The notes under the pieces are model-generated. The model was not told the DNA's origin. It ran no database searches and saw nothing but the letters and a program-made list of their open reading frames with translations. From positions 1,079,001 to 1,143,000 of the forward strand of contig JAWQEG010000065.1 of assembly GCA_033782935.1 (NCBI GenBank): a stretch of 64,000 bases of DNA, read 5' to 3'. Position 1 is the stretch's first letter. Each line of letters opens with the position of its first letter. This document shows positions 1 to 15,000 of this stretch, piece by piece. Source of the DNA: Petrolisthes cinctipes. Lineage: Eukaryota > Arthropoda > Malacostraca > Decapoda > Porcellanidae. A program made the position numbers and the translations under genes.

Positions 1-3000
1 TGAATTTTCGGGTGTTTTGAGCCTGAATTTGAGATATAAACGGGTACAGAAGATACATGCACATATTGACTTTGGGCATCTAAAATATCGATTTTCAGCA
101 TGTTTTGGGCCTGTATTTTGAAAATACTCTAACACTGAGTAGACACGTACAGATTGCTTCTGGGACCCCAAAATATTGAATTTTCGGATGTTTTGAGCCT
201 GAATTTGAGATATAAACGGGTACTGAAGATGTATGCACATATCGACTTTTGTGCACCTAAAAGATCGATTTTCAGTATGTTTTAAGCATGTATTTTGAAA
301 ATACTCTAACACGGAGTAGGCATGTACAGATCGCTTCTGGGACCCCAAAATATCGAATTTTCGGGTGTATAGGGCCAGAATTTGAGATATAAACGGGTAC
401 AGAAGATGAATGCACATATCGACTTTTGGCCACCTAAAAGATCGATTTTCAGTATGTTTTTGGCCTGTATTTTGAAAATACTCTAACACGGAGTAGGCAT
501 GTACAGATCGCTTCTGGGACCCCTAAATATCGAATTTTCGGGTGTTTTGGGACTGAATTTGAGATATCGATTTTTTAGCACCTAAAATGTCGATTTTTAG
601 CATGTTTTTAGCCTATATTTTGAAAATATTCTAGCACTGTGTAGGCATGTACAGATTGCTTCTGGGACCCCAAAATGTTAAATTTTCGGGTGTTTTGAGA
701 CTGAATTTGAGATATAAACGGGTACAGAAGATACATGCACATATTGACTTTGGGCATCTAAAAGATCGATTTTTATCATGTTTTGGGCCTGTATTTTGAA
801 AATACTCTAGCACTGAGTAGGCATGTACAGATTGCTTCTGGGACCCCAAAATATTGAATTTTCGGGTGTTTTGAGCCTGAATTTGAGATATAAATGGGTA
901 CTGAAGATGCATGCACATATCAACTTTTGTGCACCTAAAAGATCGATTTTCAGTATGTTTTGAGCATGTATTTTGAAAATACTCAAACACGGAGTCTGCA
1001 TGTACAGATCGCTTCTGGGACCCCTAAATATCGAATTTTCGGGTGTTTTGGGACTGAATTTGAGATATCGACTTTTTTTCACCTAAAAGATCGATTTTTA
1101 GCATGTTTTTAGCCTATATTTTGCAAATATTCTAGCACTGTGTAGGCTTGTACAGATTGCTTCTGGGACCCCAAAATATTGAATTTTAGGATGTTTTGAG
1201 CCTGAATTTTAGATATAAACGGGTACAGAAGATACATGCACACATTGACTTTGGGCATCTATAATATCGATTTTCAGCATGTTTTGGGCCTGTATTTTGA
1301 AAATACTCTAACACTGAGTAGGCATGTACAGATTGCTTCTGGGACCCCAAAATATCGAATTTTCGGGTGTTTTGAGCCTGAATTTGAGATGTAAACGGGT
1401 ACAGAAGATACATGCACATATTGACTTTGGGCATCTAAAATATCGATTTTCAGCATGTTTTGGGCCTGTATTTTGAAAATACTCTAGCACTGTGTAGGCA
1501 TGTACAGATTGCTTCTGGGACCCCAAAATATTGAATTTTCGGGTGTTTTGAGCCTGAATTTGAGATATAAACGGGTACAGAAGATACATGCACATATTGA
1601 CTTTGGGCATCTAAAATATCGATTTTCAGCATGTTTTGGGCCTGAATTTTGAAAATACACGGAGTAAGCATGTACAGATCGCTTCTGGGACCCCAAAATA
1701 TCGAATTTTCGTGTGTTTAGGGCCAGAATTTAAGATATAAACGGGTACAGAAGATTCATGCACATATCGACTTTTGGGCACCTAAAAGATCGATTTTCAG
1801 TATGTTTTTGGCCTGTATTTTGAAAATACTCTAACACGGAGTAGGCATGTACAGATCGCTTCTGGGACCCCTAAATATCGAATTTTCGGGTGTTTTGGGA
1901 CTGAATTTGAGATATCGACTTTTTGGCACCTAAAAGATTGATTTTTAGCATGTTTTTAGCCTATATTTTGAAAATATTCTAGCACTGAGTAGGCATGTAC
2001 AGATTGCTTCTGGGACCCCAAAATATTGAATTTTCGGGTGTTTTGAGCCTGAATTTGAGATATAAACGGGTACAGAAGATACATGCACATATTGACTTTG
2101 GGCACCAAAAATATCGATTTTTAGCATGTTTTGGGCCTGAATTTTGAAAATACTCTAACACGGAGTAGGCATGTACAGATCGCTTCTGGGACCTCTAAAT
2201 ATCGAATTTTCGGGTGTTTTGGGACTGAATTTGAGATATCGATTTTTTGGCACCTAAAATTTCGATTTTTAGCATGTTTTTAGCCTATATTTTGAAAATA
2301 TTCTAGCACTGTGTAGGCATGTACAGATTGCTTCTGGGACCCCAAAATATTGAATTTTCGGGTGTTTTGAGCCTGAATTTGAGATATAAACGGGTACAGA
2401 AGATACATGCACATATTGACTTTGGGCATCTAAAATATCGATTTTCAGCATGTTTTGGGCCTGTATTTTGAAAATACTCTAACACTGAGTAGGCATGTAC
2501 AGATTGCTTCTGGGACCCCTAAATATCGAATTTTCGGGTGTTTTGGGACTGAATTTGAGATATCGACTTTTTGGCACCTAAAAGATCGATTTTTAGCATG
2601 TTTTTAGCCTATATTTTTAAAATATTCTTGCAATGAGTAGGCATGTACAGATTGCTTCTGGGACCCCAAAATATTGAATTTTCGGGTGTTTTGAGCCTGA
2701 ATTTGAGATATAAACGGGTACAAAAGATACATGCACATATTGACTTTGGGCACCAAAAATATCGATTTTCAGCATGTTTTGGGCCTGAATTTTGAAAATA
2801 CTCTAACACGGAGTAGGCATGTACAGATCGCTTCTGGGACCCCAAAATATCGAATTTTCGGGTGTTTAGGGCCAGAATTTTAGATATAAATGGGTACAGA
2901 AGATGCATGCACATATCGACTTTTGTGCACCTAATAGATCGATTTTCAGTATGTTTCGAGCATGTATTTTGAAAATACTCTAACACGGAGTAGGCATGTA

Positions 3001-3717
3001 CATATCGCTTCTGGAACCCCTAAATATCGAATTTTCGGGTGTTTTGGGACTGAATTTGAGATATCGACTTTTTGGCACCTAAAAGATCGATTTTTAGCAT
3101 GTTTTTAGCCTATATTTTGAAAATATTCTAGCACTGAGTAGGCATGTACAGATTGCTTCTGGGACCCCAAAATATTGAATTTTCGGGTGTTTTGAGCCTG
3201 AATTTGAGATATAAACGGGTACAGAAGATACATGCACATATTGACTTTGGGCACCAAAAATATCGATTTTCAGCATGTTTTGGGCCTGAATTTTGAAAAT
3301 ACACGGAGTAAGCATGTACAGATCGCTTCTCTGACCCCAAAATATCGAATTTTCGGGTGTTTAGGGCCAGAATTTAAGATATAAACGGGTACAGAAGATG
3401 CATGCACATATCGACTTTTGGGCACCTAAAAGATCGATTTTCAGTATGTTTTTGGCCTGTATTTTGAAAATACTCTAACACGGAGTAGGCATGTACAGAT
3501 CGCTTCTGGGACCTCTAAATATCGAATTTTCGGGTGTTTTGGGACTGAATTTGAGATATCGATTTTTTGGCACCTAAAATGTCGATTTTTAGCATGTTTT
3601 TAGCCTATATTTTGAAAATATTCTAGCACTGTGTAGGCATGTACAGATTGCTTCTGGGACCCCAAAATATTGAATTTTCGGGTGTTTTGAGCCTGAATTT
3701 GAGATATAAACGGGTAC
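1..3717. repeat. Left copy of an 8.7-kb-spaced satellite duplication
   Basis: Positions 1 to about 2480 match 8699 to about 11180 at an offset of 8698-8699, with the same rare variants in both. Examples are a TCTGCATG variant near 993 and 9693, a GATGTAAAC variant near 1388 and 10087, and the ACACGGAGTAAGC deletion form near 1662 and 10361. From about 2820 to 3717 the offset is 8375, so the right copy lacks one 324-bp unit. Confidence 0.85.
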
Positions 3718-6700
3718 TGAAGATGCATGCACATATCGACTTTTGTGCACCTAAAAGATCGATTTTCAGTATGTTTTGAGCATGTATTTTGAAAATACTC
3801 TAACACGGAGTAGGCATGTACAGATCGCTTCTGGGACCCCTAAATATCGAATTTTCGGGTGTTTTGGGATTGAATTTGAGATATCGACTTTTTGGCACCT
3901 AAAAGATTTTTTTTTTGCATGTTTTTAGCCTACATTTTGAAAATATTCTAGCACTGTACAGATTGCTTCTGGGACCCCAAAATATTGAATTTTCGGGTGT
4001 TTTGAGCCTGAATTTGAGATATAAACGGGTACAGAAGATACATGCACATATTGACTTTGGGCATCTAAAATATCGATTTTCAGCATGTTTTGGGCCTGTA
4101 TTTTGAAAATACTCTAACACTGAGTAGACACGTACAGATTGCTTCTGGGACCCCAAAATATTGAATTTTCGGATGTTTTGAGCCTAAATTTGAGATATAA
4201 ACGGGTACTGAAGATGTATGCACATATCGACTTTTGTGCACCTAAAAGATCGATTTTCAGTATGTTTTGAGCATGTATTTTGAAAATACTCTAACACGGA
4301 GTAGGCATGTACAGATCGCTTCTGGGACCCCAAAATATCGAATTTTCGGGTGTTTAGGGCCAGAATTTGAGATATAAACGGGTACAGAAGATGAATGCAC
4401 ATATCGACTTTTGGCCACATAAAAGATCGATTTTCAGTATGTTTTTGGCCTGTATTTTGAAAATACTCTAACACGGAGTAGGCATGTACAGATCGCTTCT
4501 GGGACCCCTAAATATCGAATTTTCGGGTGTTTTGGGACTGAATTTGAGATATCGATTTTTTGGCACCTAAAATGTCGATTTTTAGCATGTTTTTAGCCTA
4601 TATTTTGAAAATATTCTAGCACTGTGTAGGCATGTACAGATTGCTTCTGGGACCCCAAAATGTTAAATTTTCGGGTGTTTTGAGCCTGAATTTGAGATAT
4701 AAACGGGTACAGAAGATACATGCACATATTGACTTTGGGCATCTAAAAGATCGATTTTTATCATGTTTTGGGCCTGTATTTTGAAAATACTCTAGCACTG
4801 AGAAGGCATGTACAGATTGCTTCTGGGACCCCAAAATATTGAATTTTCGGGTGTTTTGAGCCTGAATTTGAGATATAAACGGGTACTGAAGATGCATGCA
4901 CATATCAACTTTTGTGCACCTAAAAGATCGATTTTCAGTATGTTTTAAGCATGTATTTTGAAAATACTCAAACACGGAGTAGGCATGTACAGATCGCTTC
5001 TGGGACCCCTAAATATCGAATTCTCGGGTGTTTTGGGACTGAATTTGAGATATCGACTTTTTGGCACCTAAAAGATCGATTTTTAGCATGTTTTTAGCCT
5101 ATATTTTGAAAATATTCTAGCACTGAGTAGGCATGTACAGATTGCTTCTGGGACCCCAAAATATTGAATTTTCGGGTGTTTTGAGCCTGAATTTGAGATA
5201 TAAACGGGTACAGAAGATACATGCACATATTGACTTTGGGCACCAAAAATATCGATTTTCAGCATGTTTTGGGCCTGAATTTTGAAAATACTTTAACACG
5301 GAGTAGGCATGTACAGATTGCTTCTGGGACCCCAAAATATCGAATTTTCGGGTGTTTAGGGACAGAATTTGAGATATAAACGGGTACAGAAGATGCATGC
5401 ACATATCGACTTTTGGGCACCTAAAAGATCGATTTTCAGTATGTTTTTGGCCTGTATTTTGAAAATACTCTAACACGGAGTAGGCATGTACAGATCGCTT
5501 CTGGGACCTCTAAATATCGAATTTTCGGGTGTTTTGGGACTGAATTTGAGATATCGATTTTTTGGCACCTAAAATGTCGATTTTTAGCATGTTTTTAGCC
5601 TATATTTTGAAAATATTCTAGCACTGTGTAGGCATGTACAGATTGCTTCTGGGACCCCAAAATGTTAAATTTTCGGGTGTTTTGAGCCTGAATTTGAGAT
5701 ATAAACGGGTACAGAAGATACATGCACATATTGACTTTGGGCATCTAAAAGATCGATTTTTATCATGTTTTGGGCCTGTATTTTGAAAATACTCTAGCAC
5801 TGAGTAGGCATGTACAGATTGCTTCTGGGACCCCAAAATATTGAATTTTCGGGTGTTTTGAGCCTGAATTTGAGATATAAACGGGTACTGAAGATGCATG
5901 CACATATCAACTTTTGTGCACCTAAAAGATCGATTTTCAGTATGTTTTGAGCATGTATTTTGAAAATACTCAAACACGGAGTAGGCATGTACAGATCGCT
6001 TCTGGGACCCCTAAATATCGAATTTTCGGGTGTTTTGGGACTGAATTTGAGATATCGACTTTTTGGCACCTAAAAGATCGATTTTTAGCATGTTTTTAGC
6101 CTATATTTTGCAAATATTCTAGCACTGAGTAGGCTTGTACAGATTGCTTCTGGGACCCCAAAATATTGAATTTTCGGGTTTTTTGAGCCTGAATATGAGA
6201 TATAAACGGGTACAGAAGATACATGCACATATTGACTTTGGGCACCAAAAATATCGATTTTCAGCATGTTTTGGGCCTGAATTTTTGAAAATACTCTAAC
6301 ACGGAGTAGGCATGTACAGATCGCTTCTGGGACCCCAAAATATCGAATTTTCGGGTGTTTAGGGCCAGAATTTGAGATATAAACGGGTACAGAAGATGCA
6401 TGCACATATCGACTTTTGGGCACCTAAAAGATCGATTTTCAGTATGTTTTTGGCCTGTATTTTGAAAATACTCTAACACGGAGTAGGCATGTACAGATAC
6501 CTTCTGGGACCTCTAAATATCGAATTTTCGGGTGTTTTGGGACTGAATTTAAGATATCGATTTTTTGGCACCTAAAATATCGATTTTTAGCATGTTTTTA
6601 GCCTATATTTTGAAAATATTCTAGCACTGTGTAGGCTTGTACAGATTGCTTCTGGGACCCCAAAATATTGAATTTTAGGGTGTTTTGAGCCTGAATTTTA

Positions 6701-8698
6701 GATATAAACGGGTACAGAAGATACATGCACACATTGACTTTGGGCATCTGTAATATCGATTTTCAGCATGTTTTGGGCCTGTATTTTGAAAATATTCTAA
6801 CACTGAGTAGGCATGTACAGATTGCTTCTGGGACCCCAAAATATTGAATTTTCGGGTGTTTTGAGCCTGAATTTGAGATATAAACGGGTACAGAAGATAC
6901 ATGCACATATTGACTTTGGGCATCTAAAATATCGATTTTCAGCATGTTTTGGGCCTGTATTTTGAAAATACTCTAACACTGAGTAGACACGTACAGATTG
7001 CTTCTGGGACCCCAAAATATTGAATTTTCGGGTGTTTTGAGCCTGAATTTGAGATATAAACGGGTACAGAAGATACATGCACATATTGACTTTGGGCACC
7101 AAAAATATCGATTTTCAGCATGTTTTGGGCCTGAATTTTGAAAATACTCTAACACGGAGTAGGCATGTACAGATCGCTTCTGGGACCCCTAAATATCGAA
7201 TTTTCGGGTGTTTAGGGCCAGAATTTGAGATATAAACGGGTACAGAAGATGCATGCACATATCGACTTTTGGGCACCTAAAAGATCGATTTTCAGTATGT
7301 TTTTGGCCTGTATTTTGAAAATACTCTAACACGGAGTAGGCATGTACAGATACCTTCTGGGACCTCTAAATATCGAATTTTCGGGTATTTTGGGACTGAA
7401 TTTGAGATATCGATTTTTGGCACCTAAAATGTCGATTTTTAGCATGTTTTTAGCCTATATTTTGAAAATATTCTAGCACTGTATAGGCATGTACAGATTG
7501 CTTCTGGGACCCCAAAATATTGAATTTTCGGGTGTTTTGAGCCTGAATTTGAGATATAAACGGGTACAGAAGATACATGCACATATTTACTTTGGGCATC
7601 TAAAATATCGATTTTCAGCATGTTTTGGGCCTGTATTTTGAAAATACTCTAACACTGAGTAGGCATGTACAGATTGCTTCTGGGACCCCAAAATATTGAA
7701 TTTTCGGGTGTTTTGAGCCTGAATTTGAGATATAAACGGGTACTGAAGATGCATGCACATATCGACTTTTGTGCACCTAAAAGATCGATTTTCAGTATGT
7801 TTTGAGCATGTATTTTGAAAATACTCTAACACGGAGTAGGCATGTACAGATCGCTTCTGGGACCCCTAAATATCGAATTTTCGGGTGTTTTGGGACTGAA
7901 TTTGAGATATCGACTTTTTGGCACCTAAAAAATCGATTTTTAGCATGTTTTTCGCCTATATTTTGCAAATATTCTAGCACTGAGTAGGCTTGTACAGATT
8001 GCTTCTGGGACCCCAAAATATTGAATTTTCGGGTGTTTTGAGCCTGAATTCGAGATATAAACGGGTACAGAAGATACATGCACATATTGACTTTGGGCAC
8101 CAAAAATATCGATTTTCAGCATGTTTTGGGCCTGAATTTTGAAAATACTCTAACACGGAGTAGGCATGTACAGATCGCTTCTGGGACCCCAAAATATCGA
8201 ATTTTCGGGTGTTTAGGGCCAGAATTTGAGATATAAACGGGTACAGAAGATGCATGCACATATCGACTTTTGGGCACCTAAAAGATCGATTTTCAGTATG
8301 TTTTTGGCCTGTATTTTGAAAATACTCTAACACGGAGTAGGCATGTACAGATACCTTCTGGGACCTCTAAATATCGAATTTTCGGGTGTTTTGGGACTGA
8401 ATTTGAGATATCGATTTTTTGGCACCTAAAATGTCGATTTTTAGCATGTTTTTAGCCTATATTTTGAAAATATTCTAGCACTGTGTAGGCATGTACAGAT
8501 TGCTTCTGGGACCCCCAAATTTTGAATTTTCGGGTGTTTTGAGCCTGAATTTTAGATATAAACGGGTACAGAAGATACATGCACACATTGACTTTGGGCA
8601 TCTATAATATCGATTTTCAGCATGTTTTGGGCCTGTATTTTGAAAATACTCTAACACTGAGTAGGCATGTACAGATTGCTTCTGGGACCCCAAAATAT

Positions 8699-11600
8699 TG
8701 AATTTTCGGGTGTTTTGAGCCTGAATTTGAGATATAAACGGGTACAGAAGATACATGCACATATTGACTTTGGGCATCTAAAATATCGATTTTCAGCATG
8801 TTTTGGGCCTGTATTTTGAAAATACTCTAACACTGAGTAGACACGTACAGATTGCTTCTGGGACCCCAAAATATTGAATTTTCGGATGTTTTGAGCCTGA
8901 ATTTGAGATATAAACGGGTACTGAAGATGTATGCACATATCGACTTTTGTGCACCTAAAAGATCGATTTTCAGTATGTTTTAAGCATGTATTTTGAAAAT
9001 ACTCTAACACGGAGTAGGCATGTACAGATCGCTTCTGGGACCCCAAAATATCGAATTTTCGGGTGTTTAGGGCCAGAATTTGAGATATAAACGGGTACAG
9101 AAGATGAATGCACATATCGACTTTTGGCCACCTAAAAGATCGATTTTCAGTATGTTTTTGGCCTGTATTTTGAAAATACTCTAACACGGAGTAGGCATGT
9201 ACAGATCGCTTCTGGGACCCCTAAATATCGAATTTTCGGGTGTTTTGGGACTGAATTTGAGATATCGATTTTTTGGCACCTAAAATGTCGATTTTTAGCA
9301 TGTTTTTAGCCTATATTTTGAAAATATTCTAGCACTGTGTAGGCATGTACAGATTGCTTCTGGGACCCCAAAATGTTAAATTTTCGGGTGTTTTGAGACT
9401 GAATTTGAGATATAAACGGGTACAGAAGATACATGCACATATTGACTTTGGGCATCTAAAAGATCGATTTTTATCATGTTTTGGGCCTGTATTTTGAAAA
9501 TACTCTAGCACTGAGTAGGCATGTACAGATTGCTTCTGGGACCCCCAAAATATTGAATTTTCGGGTGTTTTGAGCCTGAATTTGAGATATAAATGGGTAC
9601 TGAAGATGCATGCACATATCAACTTTTGTGCACCTAAAAGATCGATTTTCAGTATGTTTTGAGCATGTATTTTGAAAATACTCAAACACGGAGTCTGCAT
9701 GTACAGATCGCTTCTGGGACCCCTAAATATCGAATTTTCGGGTGTTTTGGGACTGAATTTGAGATATCGACTTTTTTTCACCTAAAAGATCGATTTTTAG
9801 CATGTTTTTAGCCTATATTTTGCAAATATTCTAGCACTGTGTAGGCTTGTACAGATTGCTTCTGGGACCCCAAAATATTGAATTTTAGGATGTTTTGAGC
9901 CTGAATTTTAGATATAAACGGGTACAGAAGATACATGCACACATTGACTTTGGGCATCTATAATATCGATTTTCAGCATGTTTTGGGCCTGTATTTTGAA
10001 AATACTCTAACACTGAGTAGGCATGTACAGATTGCTTCTGGGACCCCAAAATATCGAATTTTCGGGTGTTTTGAGCCTGAATTTGAGATGTAAACGGGTA
10101 CAGAAGATACATGCACATATTGACTTTGGGCATCTAAAATATCGATTTTCAGCATGTTTTGGGCCTGTATTTTGAAAATACTCTAGCACTGTGTAGGCAT
10201 GTACAGATTGCTTCTGGGACCCCAAAATATTGAATTTTCGGGTGTTTTGAGCCTGAATTTGAGATATAAACGGGTACAGAAGATACATGCACATATTGAC
10301 TTTGGGCATCTAAAATATCGATTTTCAGCATGTTTTGGGCCTGAATTTTGAAAATACACGGAGTAAGCATGTACAGATCGCTTCTGGGACCCCAAAATAT
10401 CGAATTTTCGTGTGTTTAGGGCCAGAATTTAAGATATAAACGGGTACAGAAGATTCATGCACATATCGACTTTTGGGCACCTAAAAGATCGATTTTCAGT
10501 ATGTTTTTGGCCTGTATTTTGAAAATACTCTAACACGGAGTAGGCATGTACAGATCGCTTCTGGGACCCCTAAATATCGAATTTTCGGGTGTTTTGGGAC
10601 TGAATTTGAGATATCGACTTTTTGGCACCTAAAAGATTGATTTTTAGCATGTTTTTAGCCTATATTTTGAAAATATTCTAGCACTGAGTAGGCATGTACA
10701 GATTGCTTCTGGGACCCCAAAATATTGAATTTTCGGGTGTTTTGAGCCTGAATTTGAGATATAAACGGGTACAGAAGATACATGCACATATTGACTTTGG
10801 GCACCAAAAATATCGATTTTCAGCATGTTTTGGGCCTGAATTTTGAAAATACTCTAACACGGAGTAGGCATGTACAGATCGCTTCTGGGACCTCTAAATA
10901 TCGAATTTTCGGGTGTTTTGGGACTGAATTTGAGATATCGATTTTTTGGCACCTAAAATTTCGATTTTTAGCATGTTTTTAGCCTATATTTTGAAAATAT
11001 TCTAGCACTGTGTAGGCATGTACAGATTGCTTCTGGGACCCCAAAATATTGAATTTTCGGGTGTTTTGAGCCTGAATTTGAGATATAAACGGGTACAGAA
11101 GATACATGCACATATTGACTTTGGGCATCTAAAATATCGATTTTCAGCATGTTTTGGGCCTGTATTTTGAAAATACTCTAACACTGAGTAGGCATGTACA
11201 GATCGCTTCTGGGACCCCAAAATATCGAATTTTCGGGTGTTTAGGGCCAGAATTTTAGATATAAATGGGTACAGAAGATGCATGCACATATCGACTTTTG
11301 TGCACCTAATAGATCGATTTTCAGTATGTTTCGAGCATGTATTTTGAAAATACTCTAACACGGAGTAGGCATGTACATATCGCTTCTGGAACCCCTAAAT
11401 ATCGAATTTTCGGGTGTTTTGGGACTGAATTTGAGATATCGACTTTTTGGCACCTAAAAGATCGATTTTTAGCATGTTTTTAGCCTATATTTTGAAAATA
11501 TTCTAGCACTGAGTAGGCATGTACAGATTGCTTCTGGGACCCCAAAATATTGAATTTTCGGGTGTTTTGAGCCTGAATTTGAGATATAAACGGGTACAGA

Positions 11601-12092
11601 AGATACATGCACATATTGACTTTGGGCACCAAAAATATCGATTTTCAGCATGTTTTGGGCCTGAATTTTGAAAATACACGGAGTAAGCATGTACAGATCG
11701 CTTCTCTGACCCCAAAATATCGAATTTTCGGGTGTTTAGGGCCAGAATTTAAGATATAAACGGGTACAGAAGATGCATGCACATATCGACTTTTGGGCAC
11801 CTAAAAGATCGATTTTCAGTATGTTTTTGGCCTGTATTTTGAAAATACTCTAACACGGAGTAGGCATGTACAGATCGCTTCTGGGACCTCTAAATATCGA
11901 ATTTTCGGGTGTTTTGGGACTGAATTTGAGATATCGATTTTTTGGCACCTAAAATGTCGATTTTTAGCATGTTTTTAGCCTATATTTTGAAAATATTCTA
12001 GCACTGTGTAGGCATGTACAGATTGCTTCTGGGACCCCAAAATATTGAATTTTCGGGTGTTTTGAGCCTGAATTTGAGATATAAACGGGTAC
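8699..12092. repeat. Right copy of the 8.7-kb-spaced satellite duplication
   Basis: This matches 1-3717 with two structural differences: one extra C at about 9546 and the absence of one 324-bp unit after about 11180. The match ends near 12092, where GTACAGAAGATAC replaces the GTACTGAAGATGC seen at 3717. A further partial copy of the first 1 kb lies at about 3985-5055 (offset 3985). Confidence 0.85.
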
Positions 12093-15000
12093 AGAAGATA
12101 CATGCACATATTGACTTTGGGCACCAAAAATATCGATTTTCAGCATGTTTAGGGCCTGAATCTTGAAAATACTCTAACACGGAGTAGGCATGTACAGATC
12201 GCTTCTGGGACCCCAAAATATCGAATTTTCGGGTGTTTAGGGCCAGAATTTGAGATATAAACGGGTACAGAAGATGCATGCACATATCGACTTTTGGGCA
12301 CCTAAAAAATCGATTTTCAGTATGTTTTTGGCCTGTATTTTGAAAATACTCTAACACGGAGTAGGCATGTACAGATACCTTCTGGGACCTCTAAATATCG
12401 AATTTTCGGGTGTTTTGGGACTGAATTTGATATATCGATTTTTTGGCACCTAAAATGTCGATTTTTAGCATGTTTTTCGCCTATATCTTGAAAATATTCT
12501 AGCACTGTGTAGGCATGTAGAGATTGCTTCTGGGACCCCAAAATATTGAATTTTCGGGTGTTTTGAGCCTGAATTTGAGATATAAACGGGTACAGAAGAT
12601 ACATGCACATATTGACTTTGGGCATCTAAAATATCGATTTTCAGCATGTTTTGGGCCTGTATTTTGAAAATACTCTAACACTGAGTAGGCATGTACAGAT
12701 TGCTTCTGGGACCCCAAAATATTGAATTTTAGGGTGTTTTGAGCCTGAATTTGAGATATAAACGGGTACTGAAGATGCATGCACATATCGACTTTTGTGC
12801 ACCTAAAAGATCGATTTTCAGTATGTTTTGAGCATGTATTTTGAAAATACTCTAACACGGAGTAGGCATGTACAGATCGCTTCTGGGACACCTAAATATC
12901 GAATTTTCGGGTGTTTTGGGACTGAATTTGAGATATCGATTTTTTGGCACCTAAAATGTCGATTTTTAGCATGTTTTTAGCCTATATTTTGAAAATATTC
13001 TAGCACTGTGTAGGCATGTACAGATTGCTTCTGGGACCCCAAAATATTGAATTATCGGGTGTTTTGAGCCTGAATTTGAGATATAAACGGGTACAGAAGA
13101 TACATGCACATATTGTTTTTGGGCATCTAAAATATCGATTTTCAGCATGTTTTGGGTCTGTATTTTGAAAATACTCTAACACTGAGTAGGCATGTACAGA
13201 TTGCTTCTGGGACCCCAAAATATTGAATTTTTGGGTGTTTTCAGCCTGAATTTGAGATATAAACGGGTACTGAAGATGCATGCACATATCGACTTTTGTG
13301 CACCTAAAAGATCGATTTTCAGTATGTTTTGAGCATGTATTTTGAAAATACTCTAACACGGAGTAGGCATGTACAGATCGCTTCTGGGACCCCAAAATAT
13401 CGAATTTTCGGGTGTTTAGGGCCAGAATTTGAGATATAAATGGGTACAGAAGATGCATGCACATATCGACTTTTGGGCACCTAAAAGATCGATTTTCAGT
13501 ATGTTTTTGGCCTGTATTTTGAAAATACTCTAACACGGAGTAGGCATGTACAGATACCTTCTGGGACCTCTAAATATCGAATTTTCGGGTGTTTTGGGAC
13601 TGAATTTGAGATATCGACTTTTTGGCACCTAAAAGATCGATTTTTAGCATGTTTTTAGCCTATATTTTGAAAATTTCTCTAGCACTGAGTAGGCATGTAC
13701 AGATTGCTTCTGGGACCCCAAAATATTGAATTTTCGGGTGTTTTGAGCCTGAATTTGAGATATAAACGGGTACAGAAGATACATGCACATATTGACTTTG
13801 GGCACCAAAAATATCGATTTTCAGTATGTTTTTGGCCTGTATTTTGAAAATACTCTAACACGGAGTAAGCATGTACAAATACCTTCTGGGACCTCTAAAT
13901 ATCGAATTTTCGGGTGTTTTGGGACTGAATTTGAGATATCGATTTTTTGGCACGTAAAATGTCGATTTTTAGCATGTTTTTAGCCTATATTTTGAAAATA
14001 TTCTAGCACTGTGTAGGCATGTACAGATTGCTTCTGGGACCCCAAAATATTGAATTTTCGGGTGTTTTGAGCCTGAATTTGAGATATAAACGGGTACAGA
14101 AGATACATGCACATATTGACTTTGGGCATCTAAAATATCGATTTTCAGCATGTTTTGGGCCTATATTTTGAAAATACTCTAACACTGAGTAGGCATGTAC
14201 AGATTGCTTCTGGGACCCCAAAATATTGAATTTTCGGGTGTTTTGAGCCTGAATTTGAGATATAAACGGGTACTGAAGATGCATGCACATATCGACTTTT
14301 GTGCACCTAAAAGATCGATTTTCAGTATGTTTTGAGCATGTATTTTGAAAATACTCTAACACGGAGTAGGCATGTACAGATCGCTTCTGGGACCCCTAAA
14401 TATCGAATTTTCGGGTGTTTTGGGATTGAATTTGAGATATCGACTTTTTGGCACCTAAAAGATCGATTTTTAGCATGTTTTTAGCCTATATTTTGAAAAT
14501 ATTCTAGCACTGTACAGATTGCTTCTGGGACCCCAAAATATCGAATTTTCGGGTGTTTTGAGCCTGAATTTGAGATATAAACGGGTACAGAAGATACATG
14601 CACATATTGACTTTGGGCACCAAAAATATCGATTTTAAGCATGTTTTGGGCCTGAATTTTGAAAATACTCTAACACGGAGTAGGCATGTACAGATCGCTT
14701 CTGGGACCCCAAAATATCGAATTTTCGGGTGTTTAGGGCCAGAATTTGAGATATAAACGGGTACAGAAGATGCATGCACATATCGACTTTTGGGCACCTA
14801 AAAGATCGATTTTCAGTATGTTTTTGGCCTGTATTTTGAAAATACTCTAACACGGAGTAGGCATGTACAGATACCTTCTGGGACCTCTAAATATCGAATT
14901 TTCGGGTGTTTTGGGACTGAATTTGAGATATCGACTTTTTGGCACCTAAAAGATCGATTTTTAGCATGTTTTTAGAATATATTTTGAAAATATTCTAGCA

